A stretch of 14,635 bases of DNA, taken from the NCBI GenBank assembly GCA_903938205.1, contig CAJACJ010000470.1, forward strand, positions 1 through 14,635, given 5' to 3'. A model generated the notes under the pieces. The model searched no databases. It saw nothing but the letters and a program-made list of their open reading frames with translations, and was not told where the DNA came from. The translations under genes and the position numbers were made by a program. Positions 1 through 6,443 of the stretch are shown here, one piece after another (the stretch's first letter is position 1; the number at the start of each line of letters is the position of its first letter). This DNA comes from an uncultured bacterium (lineage in GTDB: Bacteria; Planctomycetota; Phycisphaerae; Phycisphaerales; SM1A02).

Positions 1-1
1 C

Positions 2-637
2 ATGTCGCAAATTTTATTGGTTTCAAACACTGGCTCCGCACGCGACACGCTTGCCGCCGCGCTGAAAGTCAACGGCGTGCATTGTTTGTGCGCACCAAAA
101 GATCAGGCCTTGCAAATGGCGTGCTCCACGCAAACCACATGCGTTGTGTTGTTGGATGACGCAAGCAACTTCGCCGCGGAACTGCTGCAACACATCCGTG
201 CCACACAAGTTCTTGCTCACACATTGGTTGTGGTCATTGCGGCGGCGGACACGTTGGCGGCGCGAACTGCCGCGGGCGCGGACGCGGTGATTGCCGACAA
301 CGCGGGCGTCGAGGAAATACGCGCGGTGATTGAAAGCGCGTTGGTGCGGCGCGAGCAGTGGCTTGGCGCGCAGCATCATGAAAGCGGAAAAAGTTTCGCG
401 GCGCGCCATGTGCAAAGCGCGCTTGAGCAAGGGCAACTTGGCAGCGTGTTACTGCTGCGATTTGATCATTTCACCAATGTGTCCACCGCGCTGAATTCAT
501 TGGGCGTGGCCAGCGACGCGCTGCAAGTGGAAGTGGAGCGATCGCTTCACGCGCGCCTGACGCCGTTGCTGCCAACGGGCTCATGGATGACCTACATGGA
601 CGAGGAGAATTTTTTAATCGCCCTGCCCCCGCAATAG
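2..637 (+). CDS. Pseudo-receiver plus degenerate GGDEF domain (N-terminal half of a frameshifted c-di-GMP signalling protein)
   Basis: This is the N-terminal part of a regulator whose C-terminal half continues in another frame from 645. Residues 1-120 follow a response-regulator receiver fold: ILLVSN strand, VVLLDD at 48-53, and a GADAVIAD stretch near 92-99. The acidic pair after the first strand is replaced by Ser-Asn-Thr, and the usual Lys-Pro near residue 100 is absent. Asp52 could still be a phosphoacceptor, but normal phospho-signalling is doubtful. Residues about 146-210 look like a GGDEF domain (FDHFTNV, LNSLG), but the signature is MDEENF instead of GGDEF, so diguanylate cyclase activity is unlikely. 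The frame stops at TAG 635-637 inside what should be the GGDEF domain. The ATG at 2 fits a receiver N terminus, but only one base precedes it, so an upstream start cannot be excluded. Confidence 0.75.
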   Translation: MSQILLVSNTGSARDTLAAALKVNGVHCLCAPKDQALQMACSTQTTCVVLLDDASNFAAELLQHIRATQVLAHTLVVVIAAADTLAARTAAGADAVIADNAGVEEIRAVIESALVRREQWLGAQHHESGKSFAARHVQSALEQGQLGSVLLLRFDHFTNVSTALNSLGVASDALQVEVERSLHARLTPLLPTGSWMTYMDEENFLIALPPQ

Positions 638-647
638 TGTTGAATTG
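623..647 (+). other. Frameshift junction at a C5 tract
   Basis: The upstream frame reads ...CTG CCC CCG CAA TAG, while the frame one base on gives Pro-Arg-Asn-Ser-Val-Glu-Leu-Glu-Lys-Leu without a break into the rest of the GGDEF domain. Skipping one C within positions 626-630 restores a single protein with receiver, GGDEF and EAL domains. Possible explanations are an extra C from sequencing or assembly, a real inactivating mutation, or a slip site (CCC C followed soon by a stop). Confidence 0.75.
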
Positions 648-1679
648 GAAAAACTTGCGGACACCGTGGCGCAGGCGGCGCGCATGCCGCTGTTTCTGGC
701 GCAGCGGGAAATTCGTTTGCGTACGCATGCGGGTTTGTGCGTGGTGATGTCCGGTGAAACAGTGGACGCGCGCACGCTGATTGGCCGCGCGGAAATGGCG
801 GCGGATCAGGCGCGCTCTGGCGCGCACTCGGCGGCGGCGCATTGGTCGGCAAGCATGAGTTCGCAAGTGCTCAATGATTTGCAATTGGCAAGCGCATTGC
901 AACACGCCGTGGAGCATTCGGAATTTCAATTGCTGTTTCAGCCGCAAATAAACATGAATCGCGGCGATGTGTACGGCGCCGAGGCGTTGATTCGCTGGAC
1001 ATCGCCAGCGGGTGTGACCATTGCTCCCGGACGCTTTGTGGTGGTCGCGCAGGAATGCGGCGTGATGGACCAAATTACATTGTGGAGCTTGCGAGAAGCA
1101 TGCCGCCAATGCGCGGCCTGGGAGCAACTTGGCTTGCACATTCGCGTGGCGGTGAATATCACGGCCAATCAATTGGCGAATGAGCGCTTTGTGGACACCG
1201 TGCGCGGGGTGCTGAATGAAAGCGGCGTCTCTGGCGCGCAGTTGGCCATGGAAATTTCCGAGGCCGCGATTCTTTCAAACCCGCAGGCGTTTAGCGCGCC
1301 GCTGACCACGCTGCGCAACTTGGGCGTGACCGTATGCGTGGATGATTTTGGCGTGGGCGTGGCCACGTTGGCCAACATGAAGGCGTTGCCTGTGTCTGAA
1401 TTAAAAATCGACCGCAGCTTTATTCGGCCGCTGCCAGGCATGGCGCCTGACCGAATGATGGTCCAGACCATGCTGGCGCTTAGCAAGCAACTCAACGTGC
1501 GCATGGTTGCGGTGGGCGTGGAAAATGTCACGCAATGGGCTTGGCTGAAAGAGTACGACTGCGATTGCGCGCAAGGTTGGCTGATTGGCAAGGCTGTTGC
1601 GGCAGAAGAATTTCCTGGGCTTGTTGGAAAAATTCGCCAGAACAAGTTTGCCGCGTCAAGCGCGCGCTCAACTGTGTGA
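645..1679 (+). CDS. EAL-domain cyclic-di-GMP phosphodiesterase (C-terminal half of the frameshifted protein)
   Basis: Residues 1-65 complete the back half of a GGDEF domain and residues 75-330 form an EAL domain, the family that hydrolyses cyclic di-GMP to pGpG. Most catalytic positions are visible, counting from the TTG at 645: Glu113 in EAL(IRW), Asn171 in VNIT, Glu203 in MEIS, the Asp233-Asp234 pair in DDFG, Lys254 in LKIDRSF, Glu293 and Gln310 in AQGW. The usual AEGVE motif is AVGVE here, losing the first Glu. Activity is therefore plausible. The TTG is only where this frame first offers a start codon; no Shine-Dalgarno lies before it and the protein would begin in mid-domain. I infer that the real gene is one protein with the preceding entry, joined by a +1 shift. 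The reading frame ends 22 bases before the shared terminator. Confidence 0.82.
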   Translation: MEKLADTVAQAARMPLFLAQREIRLRTHAGLCVVMSGETVDARTLIGRAEMAADQARSGAHSAAAHWSASMSSQVLNDLQLASALQHAVEHSEFQLLFQPQINMNRGDVYGAEALIRWTSPAGVTIAPGRFVVVAQECGVMDQITLWSLREACRQCAAWEQLGLHIRVAVNITANQLANERFVDTVRGVLNESGVSGAQLAMEISEAAILSNPQAFSAPLTTLRNLGVTVCVDDFGVGVATLANMKALPVSELKIDRSFIRPLPGMAPDRMMVQTMLALSKQLNVRMVAVGVENVTQWAWLKEYDCDCAQGWLIGKAVAAEEFPGLVGKIRQNKFAASSARSTV

Positions 1680-1700
1680 TCGCAAGTTGAATTGCAACGC

Positions 1701-1735
1701 AAAAAAAGAAACGCCCCATTTAAGAGGGCGTTTCT
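1701..1735 (-). terminator. Rho-independent terminator of the isc cluster
   Basis: A perfect 10-bp inverted repeat (AGAAACGCCC at 1707-1716 and GGGCGTTTCT at 1726-1735) encloses a 9-base loop. On the minus strand the hairpin is followed directly by seven U residues (the A7 at 1701-1707). It lies just past the stop of the iscA-like gene. On the plus strand the hairpin could also slow transcripts from the EAL gene, but the trailing T run there is weak. Confidence 0.88.
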
Positions 1736-1762
1736 AATGAATTTAAGTTAAGCGCGACTTGC

Positions 1763-2182
1763 TTATGCGCTGAAGCTAGAGCCGCATCCACATGTGGTGG
1801 TGGCGTTTGGATTGCTGAACACAAATCCGCGGCCCATGACTTCATCCTTGAAATCAATCGTGGTGCCGTTGACATACAAGTAAGACTTTGGATCGCAGAT
1901 CACTTTCACGGCGAATGTTTCTGGCGTGGTCGCGGTGGCAACTGAACCGCCGCCGGTTTCATTCTGCGCCTTTGCCGCAACATCAGGGCGTCGCGTGAAA
2001 GAAACTTCCCACAACTCGTCGTTGTCCTTGCGAATCTCGGTGAGATCAAGCAGGTAACTAAAACCGCTGCAACCGCCACCCTTCACGCCAACGCGCAAAT
2101 GAATCTTGGCTGGGTCAAGACCCTGTTGACGAATGATGGAATCAATTTCACGGGCCGCTGTTTCTGTGACGATGACTGACAT
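1763..2182 (-). CDS. iscA: A-type iron-sulfur cluster carrier (IscA/ErpA/HesB family) with an internal insertion
   Basis: A-type carriers take Fe-S clusters from the IscU scaffold and hand them to apoproteins in the cytoplasm. The three ligand cysteines of the family are present: Cys38 in GGGCSGFSY, and Cys131 and Cys133 in the C-terminal CGCGSSF. The DPKS...Y(V/L)NGT.IDF block and the GFVFSNPNA strand also match. At 139 residues it is longer than the usual 105-120. The extra length, roughly 27 residues, lies between the YLLDL strand and VKVICDPKS (about residues 52-88), includes Gly/Thr/Ala-rich sequence, and is probably a loop. A good ribosome site (AGGAG) precedes the ATG. It is last in the iscS-iscU-iscA order and is followed by a terminator. 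The family is certain; whether it is best called IscA, ErpA or SufA is not, and the symbol is assigned from context. Confidence 0.9.
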   Translation of the reverse strand: MSVIVTETAAREIDSIIRQQGLDPAKIHLRVGVKGGGCSGFSYLLDLTEIRKDNDELWEVSFTRRPDVAAKAQNETGGGSVATATTPETFAVKVICDPKSYLYVNGTTIDFKDEVMGRGFVFSNPNATTTCGCGSSFSA

Positions 2183-2188
2183 GGGGGT

Positions 2189-2193
2189 CTCCT
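2189..2193 (-). promoter_or_regulatory. Shine-Dalgarno site of the iscA-like gene
   Basis: AGGAG on the minus strand lies 6 bases before the ATG at 2182. It fixes the start and contrasts with iscS and iscU, which lack a clear site. Confidence 0.75.
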
Positions 2194-2284
2194 AAAAACT
2201 TTGAGTAAGGTTAAATTTTATTTCTGGAAGCAATGTGTGAGTTGAATATGTTGAGTAAATGTACAAAATGAGTTCGATATGGTG

Positions 2285-2315
2285 AAAGTGAGGCGAAGTT
2301 GCAAGCGCTCACTTT
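2285..2315 (-). other. Hairpin in the iscU-iscA gap
   Basis: An 8-bp inverted repeat (AAAGTGAG at 2285-2292, CTCACTTT at 2308-2315), extended by two more pairs after a one-base bulge, sits in the 158-base gap between iscU and the iscA-like gene. No U run follows on the minus strand, so it is not a classic terminator. It could be a processing or stability element for the intercistronic RNA. Confidence 0.45.
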
Positions 2316-2340
2316 ACAAGAGCACCCGCAATAGTCCAAA

Positions 2341-2775
2341 TTAGTGAGCGTGCGCGGCGTGAGCATCAACCGCCGTAGCGTGGCCGTTCTTCTTCTTCCA
2401 ATCTTCAATTGCGGCTCGGATGGAATCCTCCGCCAACACGCTGCAGTGAATTTTAACGGGCGGAAGGCTGAGTTCCTCCACAATTTCCGTGTTCTTAATG
2501 GCCAACGCCTGATCCACGGTCTTGCCCTTGATCCACTCGGTGGCCAAGGAACTTGACGCGATCGCGGAACCGCAACCAAAGCACTTGAACTTGGCGTCCT
2601 GAATCACGCCAGCATCGCTGACTTGAATGTGCAACTGCATGACATCGCCGCATTCGGGCGCGCCAACAATGCCTACGCCAACATCTTTGCGGGCTTGCAC
2701 TTCTTTGCTGCTGCCAAACGAACCAACGTTGTGTGGGTTCTGATAGTGCTCGATGACTTTGTCGCTGTATGCCAT
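2341..2775 (-). CDS. iscU: Fe-S cluster scaffold protein IscU with a His-rich C-terminal tail
   Basis: IscU is the scaffold on which [2Fe-2S] and [4Fe-4S] clusters are built from sulfur delivered by IscS. The full signature is present: Cys42 and Asp44 in ECGDVM, Cys68 in FGCGSAIASSS, and His110-Cys111 in KIHCSVLAED. The LPPVK motif at 104-108, which binds the HscA chaperone in the ISC family, is intact. This marks it as true IscU rather than SufU or the NifU N-domain. An extra Cys65 lies three residues before Cys68. The core ends near residue 130 and is followed by a tail with four His (HATAVDAHAAHAH) that ordinary IscU lacks. The gene lies 114 bases after iscS on the same strand. The ribosome site is weak (AAGAAAG about 10 bases before ATG). 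Confidence 0.95.
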   Translation of the reverse strand: MAYSDKVIEHYQNPHNVGSFGSSKEVQARKDVGVGIVGAPECGDVMQLHIQVSDAGVIQDAKFKCFGCGSAIASSSLATEWIKGKTVDQALAIKNTEIVEELSLPPVKIHCSVLAEDSIRAAIEDWKKKNGHATAVDAHAAHAH

Positions 2776-2799
2776 GGTGTGTTCTTTCTTAAATTTATT

Positions 2800-2864
2800 T
2801 CAAACTTGTTGCAAGACTTTTTCAATCAAACTTTGTGTCAAACTTTTTAAACCGTTCTCAAACT
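2800..2864 (-). repeat. Four copies of AGTTTGA in the iscS-iscU gap
   Basis: Reading the minus strand, AGTTTGA occurs at 2864-2858, 2844-2838, 2832-2826 and 2806-2800, that is four times in 65 bases, with start-to-start spacings of 20, 12 and 26. The gap is AT-rich compared with its flanks. This could be a regulator-binding cluster ahead of iscU, or a chance outcome of base composition. Confidence 0.5.
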
Positions 2865-2889
2865 GTACGCCGACAATTGCATCTGGGAC

Positions 2890-4128
2890 TCAGTGGGTTT
2901 GCCATTGAATTTTACTAATGTCCACGCCCTCTTTGAACAAATCATAAAGAGGACTCATCTTTCGCAAATGTAAGACCGCCTTGGTGATGGAAGCGATGGT
3001 GTAATCAATTTCCTTGTCGGTGGTCCAGCGGCTCATGCTGAGACGCAGACTGCTGTGCGCAAGTTCGTCGCCCACTCCCAAACTTTTCAGAACATAACTT
3101 GGCTCAAGACTGGCGCTGGTGCATGCGGAACCGGATGAACACGCGATGTCCTTGATGCCCATGAGCAAACTTTCGCCCTCAACAAAACCAAATGAAATGT
3201 TGGTGATGTTGGGAACGCGCTTGCTGGCGTTGCCATTGACCTGCGTCACTTCAATCGCCTTGGCGAGTTCTGTTTCTAGACGATTACGGAACTTTAAAAG
3301 GCGCTCGCCTTCGGATTGCATTTCATGCTGGCATAATTCGCAGGCCTTTCCAAAGCCCGCAATTCCGCTGATATTCAGCGTGCCGCTGCGCATTCCGCGC
3401 TCTTGTCCGCCGCCATCGAAGATGGCCTCCAAGCGCACACGCGGCTTGCGACGACGCACATACAACGCGCCCACGCCCTTGGGTCCGTACATCTTGTGAC
3501 CGCTCCAGGAAAGCAAATCAATATTGTCGCGCTCCACATCGGTTGGCATTTTTCCAACCCACTGCGTGCCGTCGCTATGGAAAATAATTTCCTTGTCATG
3601 GCACAGTTTTCCAATGGCTGGAATTTCATTGATGGTTCCAATTTCATTGTTGGCCCACATGATGGAAACCAAAATGGTGTCGGGGCGAATTTCTTTGGCG
3701 ACCATGTCAACCGTAATCACGCCGTCGGCGGGCGGCTGCAAATAGGTGACATCAAAGCCTTCCTTCTGAAGACGCTTGCATGGATCAAGCACAGCCTTAT
3801 GTTCGTGAAGCGCGGTGATAATGTGACCGCGACCAGTTTGACCTTCTGGCTTTTTGGCGTACATGTTCGCCGCGCCCTTAATGGCCAAGTTATTGCTTTC
3901 AGTCGCGCCACTTGTGAAAATAATTTCCTTGGCGTTGGCGCCAATGAGCGCGGCGGCTTGCTCGCGCGCTTTCTCAACGGCCTCCTCCGCTTCCCAACCA
4001 AAGGCATGGTTGCGACTGCCGGAATTTCCGTAAGCCTCGGTGAGGTATGGAAGCATGACTTCAACCACGCGGGGATCGCATCGAGTGGTGGCGGCGTTGT
4101 CTAAATACAGTGGTCGTGTTTTGTTCAT
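2890..4128 (-). CDS. iscS: Cysteine desulfurase IscS
   Basis: This PLP enzyme converts cysteine to alanine and donates persulfide sulfur to IscU. Counting from the ATG at 4128 (412 residues), I see His110 in LHEHKAVLD, the PLP-binding Lys212 in SGHKMYGPKG, and the mobile loop SSGSACTSASLEPS with catalytic Cys336, all typical of group I desulfurases. The C-terminal stretch SPLYDLFKEGVDISKIQW matches the end of E. coli IscS, the region that docks IscU. The frame stays open 87 bases further upstream to a codon at 4215, but the family begins at (M)xxPLYLDNAATT, so 4128 is preferred. No clear Shine-Dalgarno precedes it. It is first of the iscS-iscU-iscA run and diverges from panC. No iscR, hscB, hscA or fdx lies next to it. 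Confidence 0.96.
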   Translation of the reverse strand: MNKTRPLYLDNAATTRCDPRVVEVMLPYLTEAYGNSGSRNHAFGWEAEEAVEKAREQAAALIGANAKEIIFTSGATESNNLAIKGAANMYAKKPEGQTGRGHIITALHEHKAVLDPCKRLQKEGFDVTYLQPPADGVITVDMVAKEIRPDTILVSIMWANNEIGTINEIPAIGKLCHDKEIIFHSDGTQWVGKMPTDVERDNIDLLSWSGHKMYGPKGVGALYVRRRKPRVRLEAIFDGGGQERGMRSGTLNISGIAGFGKACELCQHEMQSEGERLLKFRNRLETELAKAIEVTQVNGNASKRVPNITNISFGFVEGESLLMGIKDIACSSGSACTSASLEPSYVLKSLGVGDELAHSSLRLSMSRWTTDKEIDYTIASITKAVLHLRKMSPLYDLFKEGVDISKIQWQTH

Positions 4129-4204
4129 GTTGATGTGTTTGTATAGAAGGCGAATGAAATTCGGATTTTTTGTCTGAAATTGAAGTCCTTGAAAATCATT
4201 TTGT

Positions 4205-4232
4205 AGTGTAGGCAAGATTGAGCGCGCCGCAA
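4205..4232 (-). promoter_or_regulatory. Possible sigma-70-like promoter for iscS
   Basis: On the minus strand TTGCGG (4232-4227) and TACACT (4210-4205) are separated by 16 bases. They match the -35 and -10 consensus only partly. They would start a transcript near 4198 with a leader of about 70 bases. The match is weak and rests on position as much as sequence. Confidence 0.25.
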
Positions 4233-4254
4233 AGGGAAATTTAAACTTTTTATG

Positions 4255-4279
4255 AACGTGATCAATGCGCTTTCACGTT
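4255..4279. promoter_or_regulatory. Inverted repeat in the divergent iscS-panC region
   Basis: AACGTGA (4255-4261) and TCACGTT (4273-4279) form a perfect 7-bp inverted repeat around an 11-base spacer. It lies in the 284-base region between the divergent starts of iscS and panC, which holds no other gene. A dimeric regulator could bind it; no regulator is identified. Confidence 0.35.
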
Positions 4280-4412
4280 GAAATTGACGCACGAGCGCAT
4301 TCAAAAGAACACAAAGTGCGTGGCTGCTCATGGCGTGAAGCCGAACTGCCATCGCCAATTGCCACGTCTTGGCAGAAAGCAACGCGCCATAAAAGGCGAG
4401 TACCTTCGCCGC

Positions 4413-5276
4413 ATGCAGATCATTGAACATGCCGAGTCGCTTACGCCCATGCATGCATGCGCGTTGGTTCCAACCATGGGCGCGCTGCATGCGGGGCACG
4501 CTTCGTTGATTCAGCGAGCGGCGAGCGATGGTCTCCCCGTGGTGGTCAGCCTATTTGTAAACCCGACGCAATTTGCGGCGGGCGAAGATTTTTCAAAGTA
4601 TCCACGCACGCTGGAAGCGGATCGCGAATTGTGCCAGGCGGCGGGCGCGACGGCAATTTTTATTCCAAGCGTTCAAGACATGTATCCACATGGCGTGGAT
4701 GCGGCCAATACTGAGGCGGGCACTTTGCAATTGCCACTTGTGGCAACGCAACCCAAGCTTGAGGACGCGCAGCGGCCAACTCATTTTGCTGGCGTGTGCC
4801 AAGTGGTTGCGAAACTGTTTGACATGTGTCAACCCGCCACCGCCTACTTTGGCGAGAAAGATTTTCAACAACTACGCGTGATACAAGACATGGCGCGACG
4901 CGAGGGCGCACGTTGGAAAAATCTTGTTGTACATGCATGCCCCACCATTCGCGAAAGCGACGGCCTGGCCATGAGCAGTCGCAACCGCTATTTGCAGGCG
5001 GATCAGCGGGAAAATGCGCTGGGACTTTGGCGAGCGCTCACGGTCGCTCAAGCAAGCGTGCGCGCCGGCATGGATATTGCGGCGGTGGAAAATGAAATGC
5101 TCCGCGTGTTGGCACAGCACCAACTTCAAGTGGAGTACGCGGTCATTCGCGCACCGGGAACGCTTTTGCCCATTGAGAAATTTGAACCAAAATTGAAGTC
5201 GGGCGCACGCGCGTTGATTGCGGCGCGTCTTGAAAGCGTGCGATTGATCGACAACGCAAGTTGCGGTGGAGCGTAA
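4413..5276 (+). CDS. panC: Pantothenate synthetase
   Basis: PanC joins pantoate and beta-alanine using ATP, via a pantoyl-adenylate, to make pantothenate for coenzyme A. From the ATG at 4413 (287 residues, usual length about 280) the family blocks appear in order: PTMGALHAGH at 20-29 (the HIGH-type nucleotide loop), FVNPTQF at 48-54, FGEKDFQQL at 146-154, and RESDGLAMSSRNRYL at 180-194 (KMSKS-like). The frame is open back to a TTG at 4278, but those 45 residues resemble no PanC N terminus, so 4413 is chosen. No good ribosome site is seen; instead a small hairpin (GGCGA 4395-4399, TCGCC 4406-4410) ends two bases before the ATG. It stands alone on the plus strand; panB and panD are not in the window. 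It converges with the polyprenyl synthase gene. Confidence 0.95.
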   Translation: MQIIEHAESLTPMHACALVPTMGALHAGHASLIQRAASDGLPVVVSLFVNPTQFAAGEDFSKYPRTLEADRELCQAAGATAIFIPSVQDMYPHGVDAANTEAGTLQLPLVATQPKLEDAQRPTHFAGVCQVVAKLFDMCQPATAYFGEKDFQQLRVIQDMARREGARWKNLVVHACPTIRESDGLAMSSRNRYLQADQRENALGLWRALTVAQASVRAGMDIAAVENEMLRVLAQHQLQVEYAVIRAPGTLLPIEKFEPKLKSGARALIAARLESVRLIDNASCGGA

Positions 5277-5337
5277 GTTGCGTCTTCGCGCGGCAAAATT
5301 GCGCAGAATTTAGGACACAGAAATGAATTTACGCGCA

Positions 5338-5364
5338 TAAAAGTTGTCAGCGCATGCACGCGCT
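5338..5364 (-). terminator. Weak candidate terminator after the polyprenyl synthase gene
   Basis: On the minus strand AGCGCG and TGCGCT pair (with one G-U) around a TGCA loop (5349-5364), followed after six bases by UUUU. It lies ten bases past the polyprenyl synthase stop in the 97-base convergent gap with panC. The U run is short and offset, so the call is tentative. Confidence 0.3.
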
Positions 5365-5373
5365 CGATTGCAA

Positions 5374-6381
5374 TTATCGATCGCGGCGGATGACTTCCAG
5401 GGCCAACTCTTGCAGTAGTGATTTCACTTGACTAGGCGGAAGCGGTGTAAGCGCGTCTTGCGCGGCGCGGATCATATTTTCCGCCACCACTTGCGCCGCA
5501 ACAATGGAGCCCGCTTTATTCATACGGCGCACCAATTCAACCCCGTCGCGTGATTCGATCACATTGATGGCGTCAACACGCGATGAACCAACGCAATCAC
5601 GCAAATACAAAATCAGCGGCAACGTGGCTTTGCCCTTAAGCAAATCGCAACCCAATGTTTTGCCAACCACGCTTTGATCGCCTGTGAAATCCAGAATGTC
5701 GTCTTGAATTTGAAAGGCAACGCCAGTGTGCTGGCCGTACATGCCAAGCGCTTTTTGAATTTCCTCGCTGGCTCCCGACAATTTGGCGCCAAGTTGGCAA
5801 CACGCGGACACCAACGCCGCGGTCTTGCGCTTCACAATTTCTAAATAGGTGCTCTCGTCCAAACACACATCTTCACGTCGGCTCAATTGCAACAACTCAC
5901 CCTCGCACAACGTGTTTGTGGTGTGGCCAAACGCGACATTCAGCGATGGGTCGCCAATGAGCGAGCACAAATGGAACGCGTTTGAGATGAGCCAATCACC
6001 AAGCATGACGGCGGTCTCATTACCGCGCAATGAATTAATCGTGGCGCCGCGGCGACGCGTGTCGGCCTCGTCAAGAACATCGTCATGCACCAGCGTGGCC
6101 ATGTGGATCATTTCAGAAACGGCAGCCGCCATTTTGTGATTGCGCGAAAGCGCGGCTTCGTCCTCGCGGCCGGTTGCCGCCAAACCTGAAAGCAAAAGCA
6201 ACGTTGGACGCAACATTTTACCGCGATAGCGCTCGACATGGCGCGCAAGTTCATTCACGGCGGGCAAATCGCTGCGCAATTGGCGGCGAAAAATTTCTTC
6301 CACTTCTTGAAGGGCTCCCGCCACTATTCCAGCGGCAGGCGCGCGGCGCCAAGCGGGCGCGAGTATTGCGAACGGATGCAT
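5374..6381 (-). CDS. Long-chain all-trans polyprenyl diphosphate synthase
   Basis: This trans-isoprenyl diphosphate synthase adds isopentenyl units to an allylic primer, most likely to make the side chain of a respiratory quinone. Both aspartate-rich motifs are intact: DDVLD at 100-104 and QDDILD at 226-231. The RPTLLLLSG block (58-66), the LVKR-like IVKRKTA (182-188) and GKTLGCDLLKGKATLP (240-255) also match. The residue five before the first DDxxD is Ala95. In this family a small residue there leaves the product tunnel open, so a C30-C50 product is more likely than C15 or C20. At 335 residues the length is normal (ispB, hepT and sdsA types are alike, so no symbol is given). The start lacks a Shine-Dalgarno. 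The gene follows the methyltransferase by 62 bases and is probably co-transcribed with it. Confidence 0.92.
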   Translation of the reverse strand: MHPFAILAPAWRRAPAAGIVAGALQEVEEIFRRQLRSDLPAVNELARHVERYRGKMLRPTLLLLSGLAATGREDEAALSRNHKMAAAVSEMIHMATLVHDDVLDEADTRRRGATINSLRGNETAVMLGDWLISNAFHLCSLIGDPSLNVAFGHTTNTLCEGELLQLSRREDVCLDESTYLEIVKRKTAALVSACCQLGAKLSGASEEIQKALGMYGQHTGVAFQIQDDILDFTGDQSVVGKTLGCDLLKGKATLPLILYLRDCVGSSRVDAINVIESRDGVELVRRMNKAGSIVAAQVVAENMIRAAQDALTPLPPSQVKSLLQELALEVIRRDR

Positions 6382-6443
6382 TGGGTGGACTTTAGGCTAA
6401 GTTGCCATTCATTTCCTGTTGAAGTTTCGTTTTATTCTGAAGT

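Noticed and set aside
471..1172. 233-codon minus-strand frame opposite the EAL gene
   Set aside because: The plus-strand translation carries the EAL catalytic residues; the reverse frame shows only compositionally biased sequence.
3403..4104. 233-codon plus-strand frame opposite iscS
   Set aside because: It lies wholly antisense to a clearly conserved gene and its translation shows no domain; the frame is kept open by codon bias.
4129..4412. Small RNA or riboswitch ahead of panC
   Set aside because: Only short inverted repeats are present; no known riboswitch core or terminator could be recognised.
4125..4499. Minus-strand frame across the iscS-panC intergenic region
   Set aside because: It overlaps the panC start and the iscS leader and has no family features or ribosome site.
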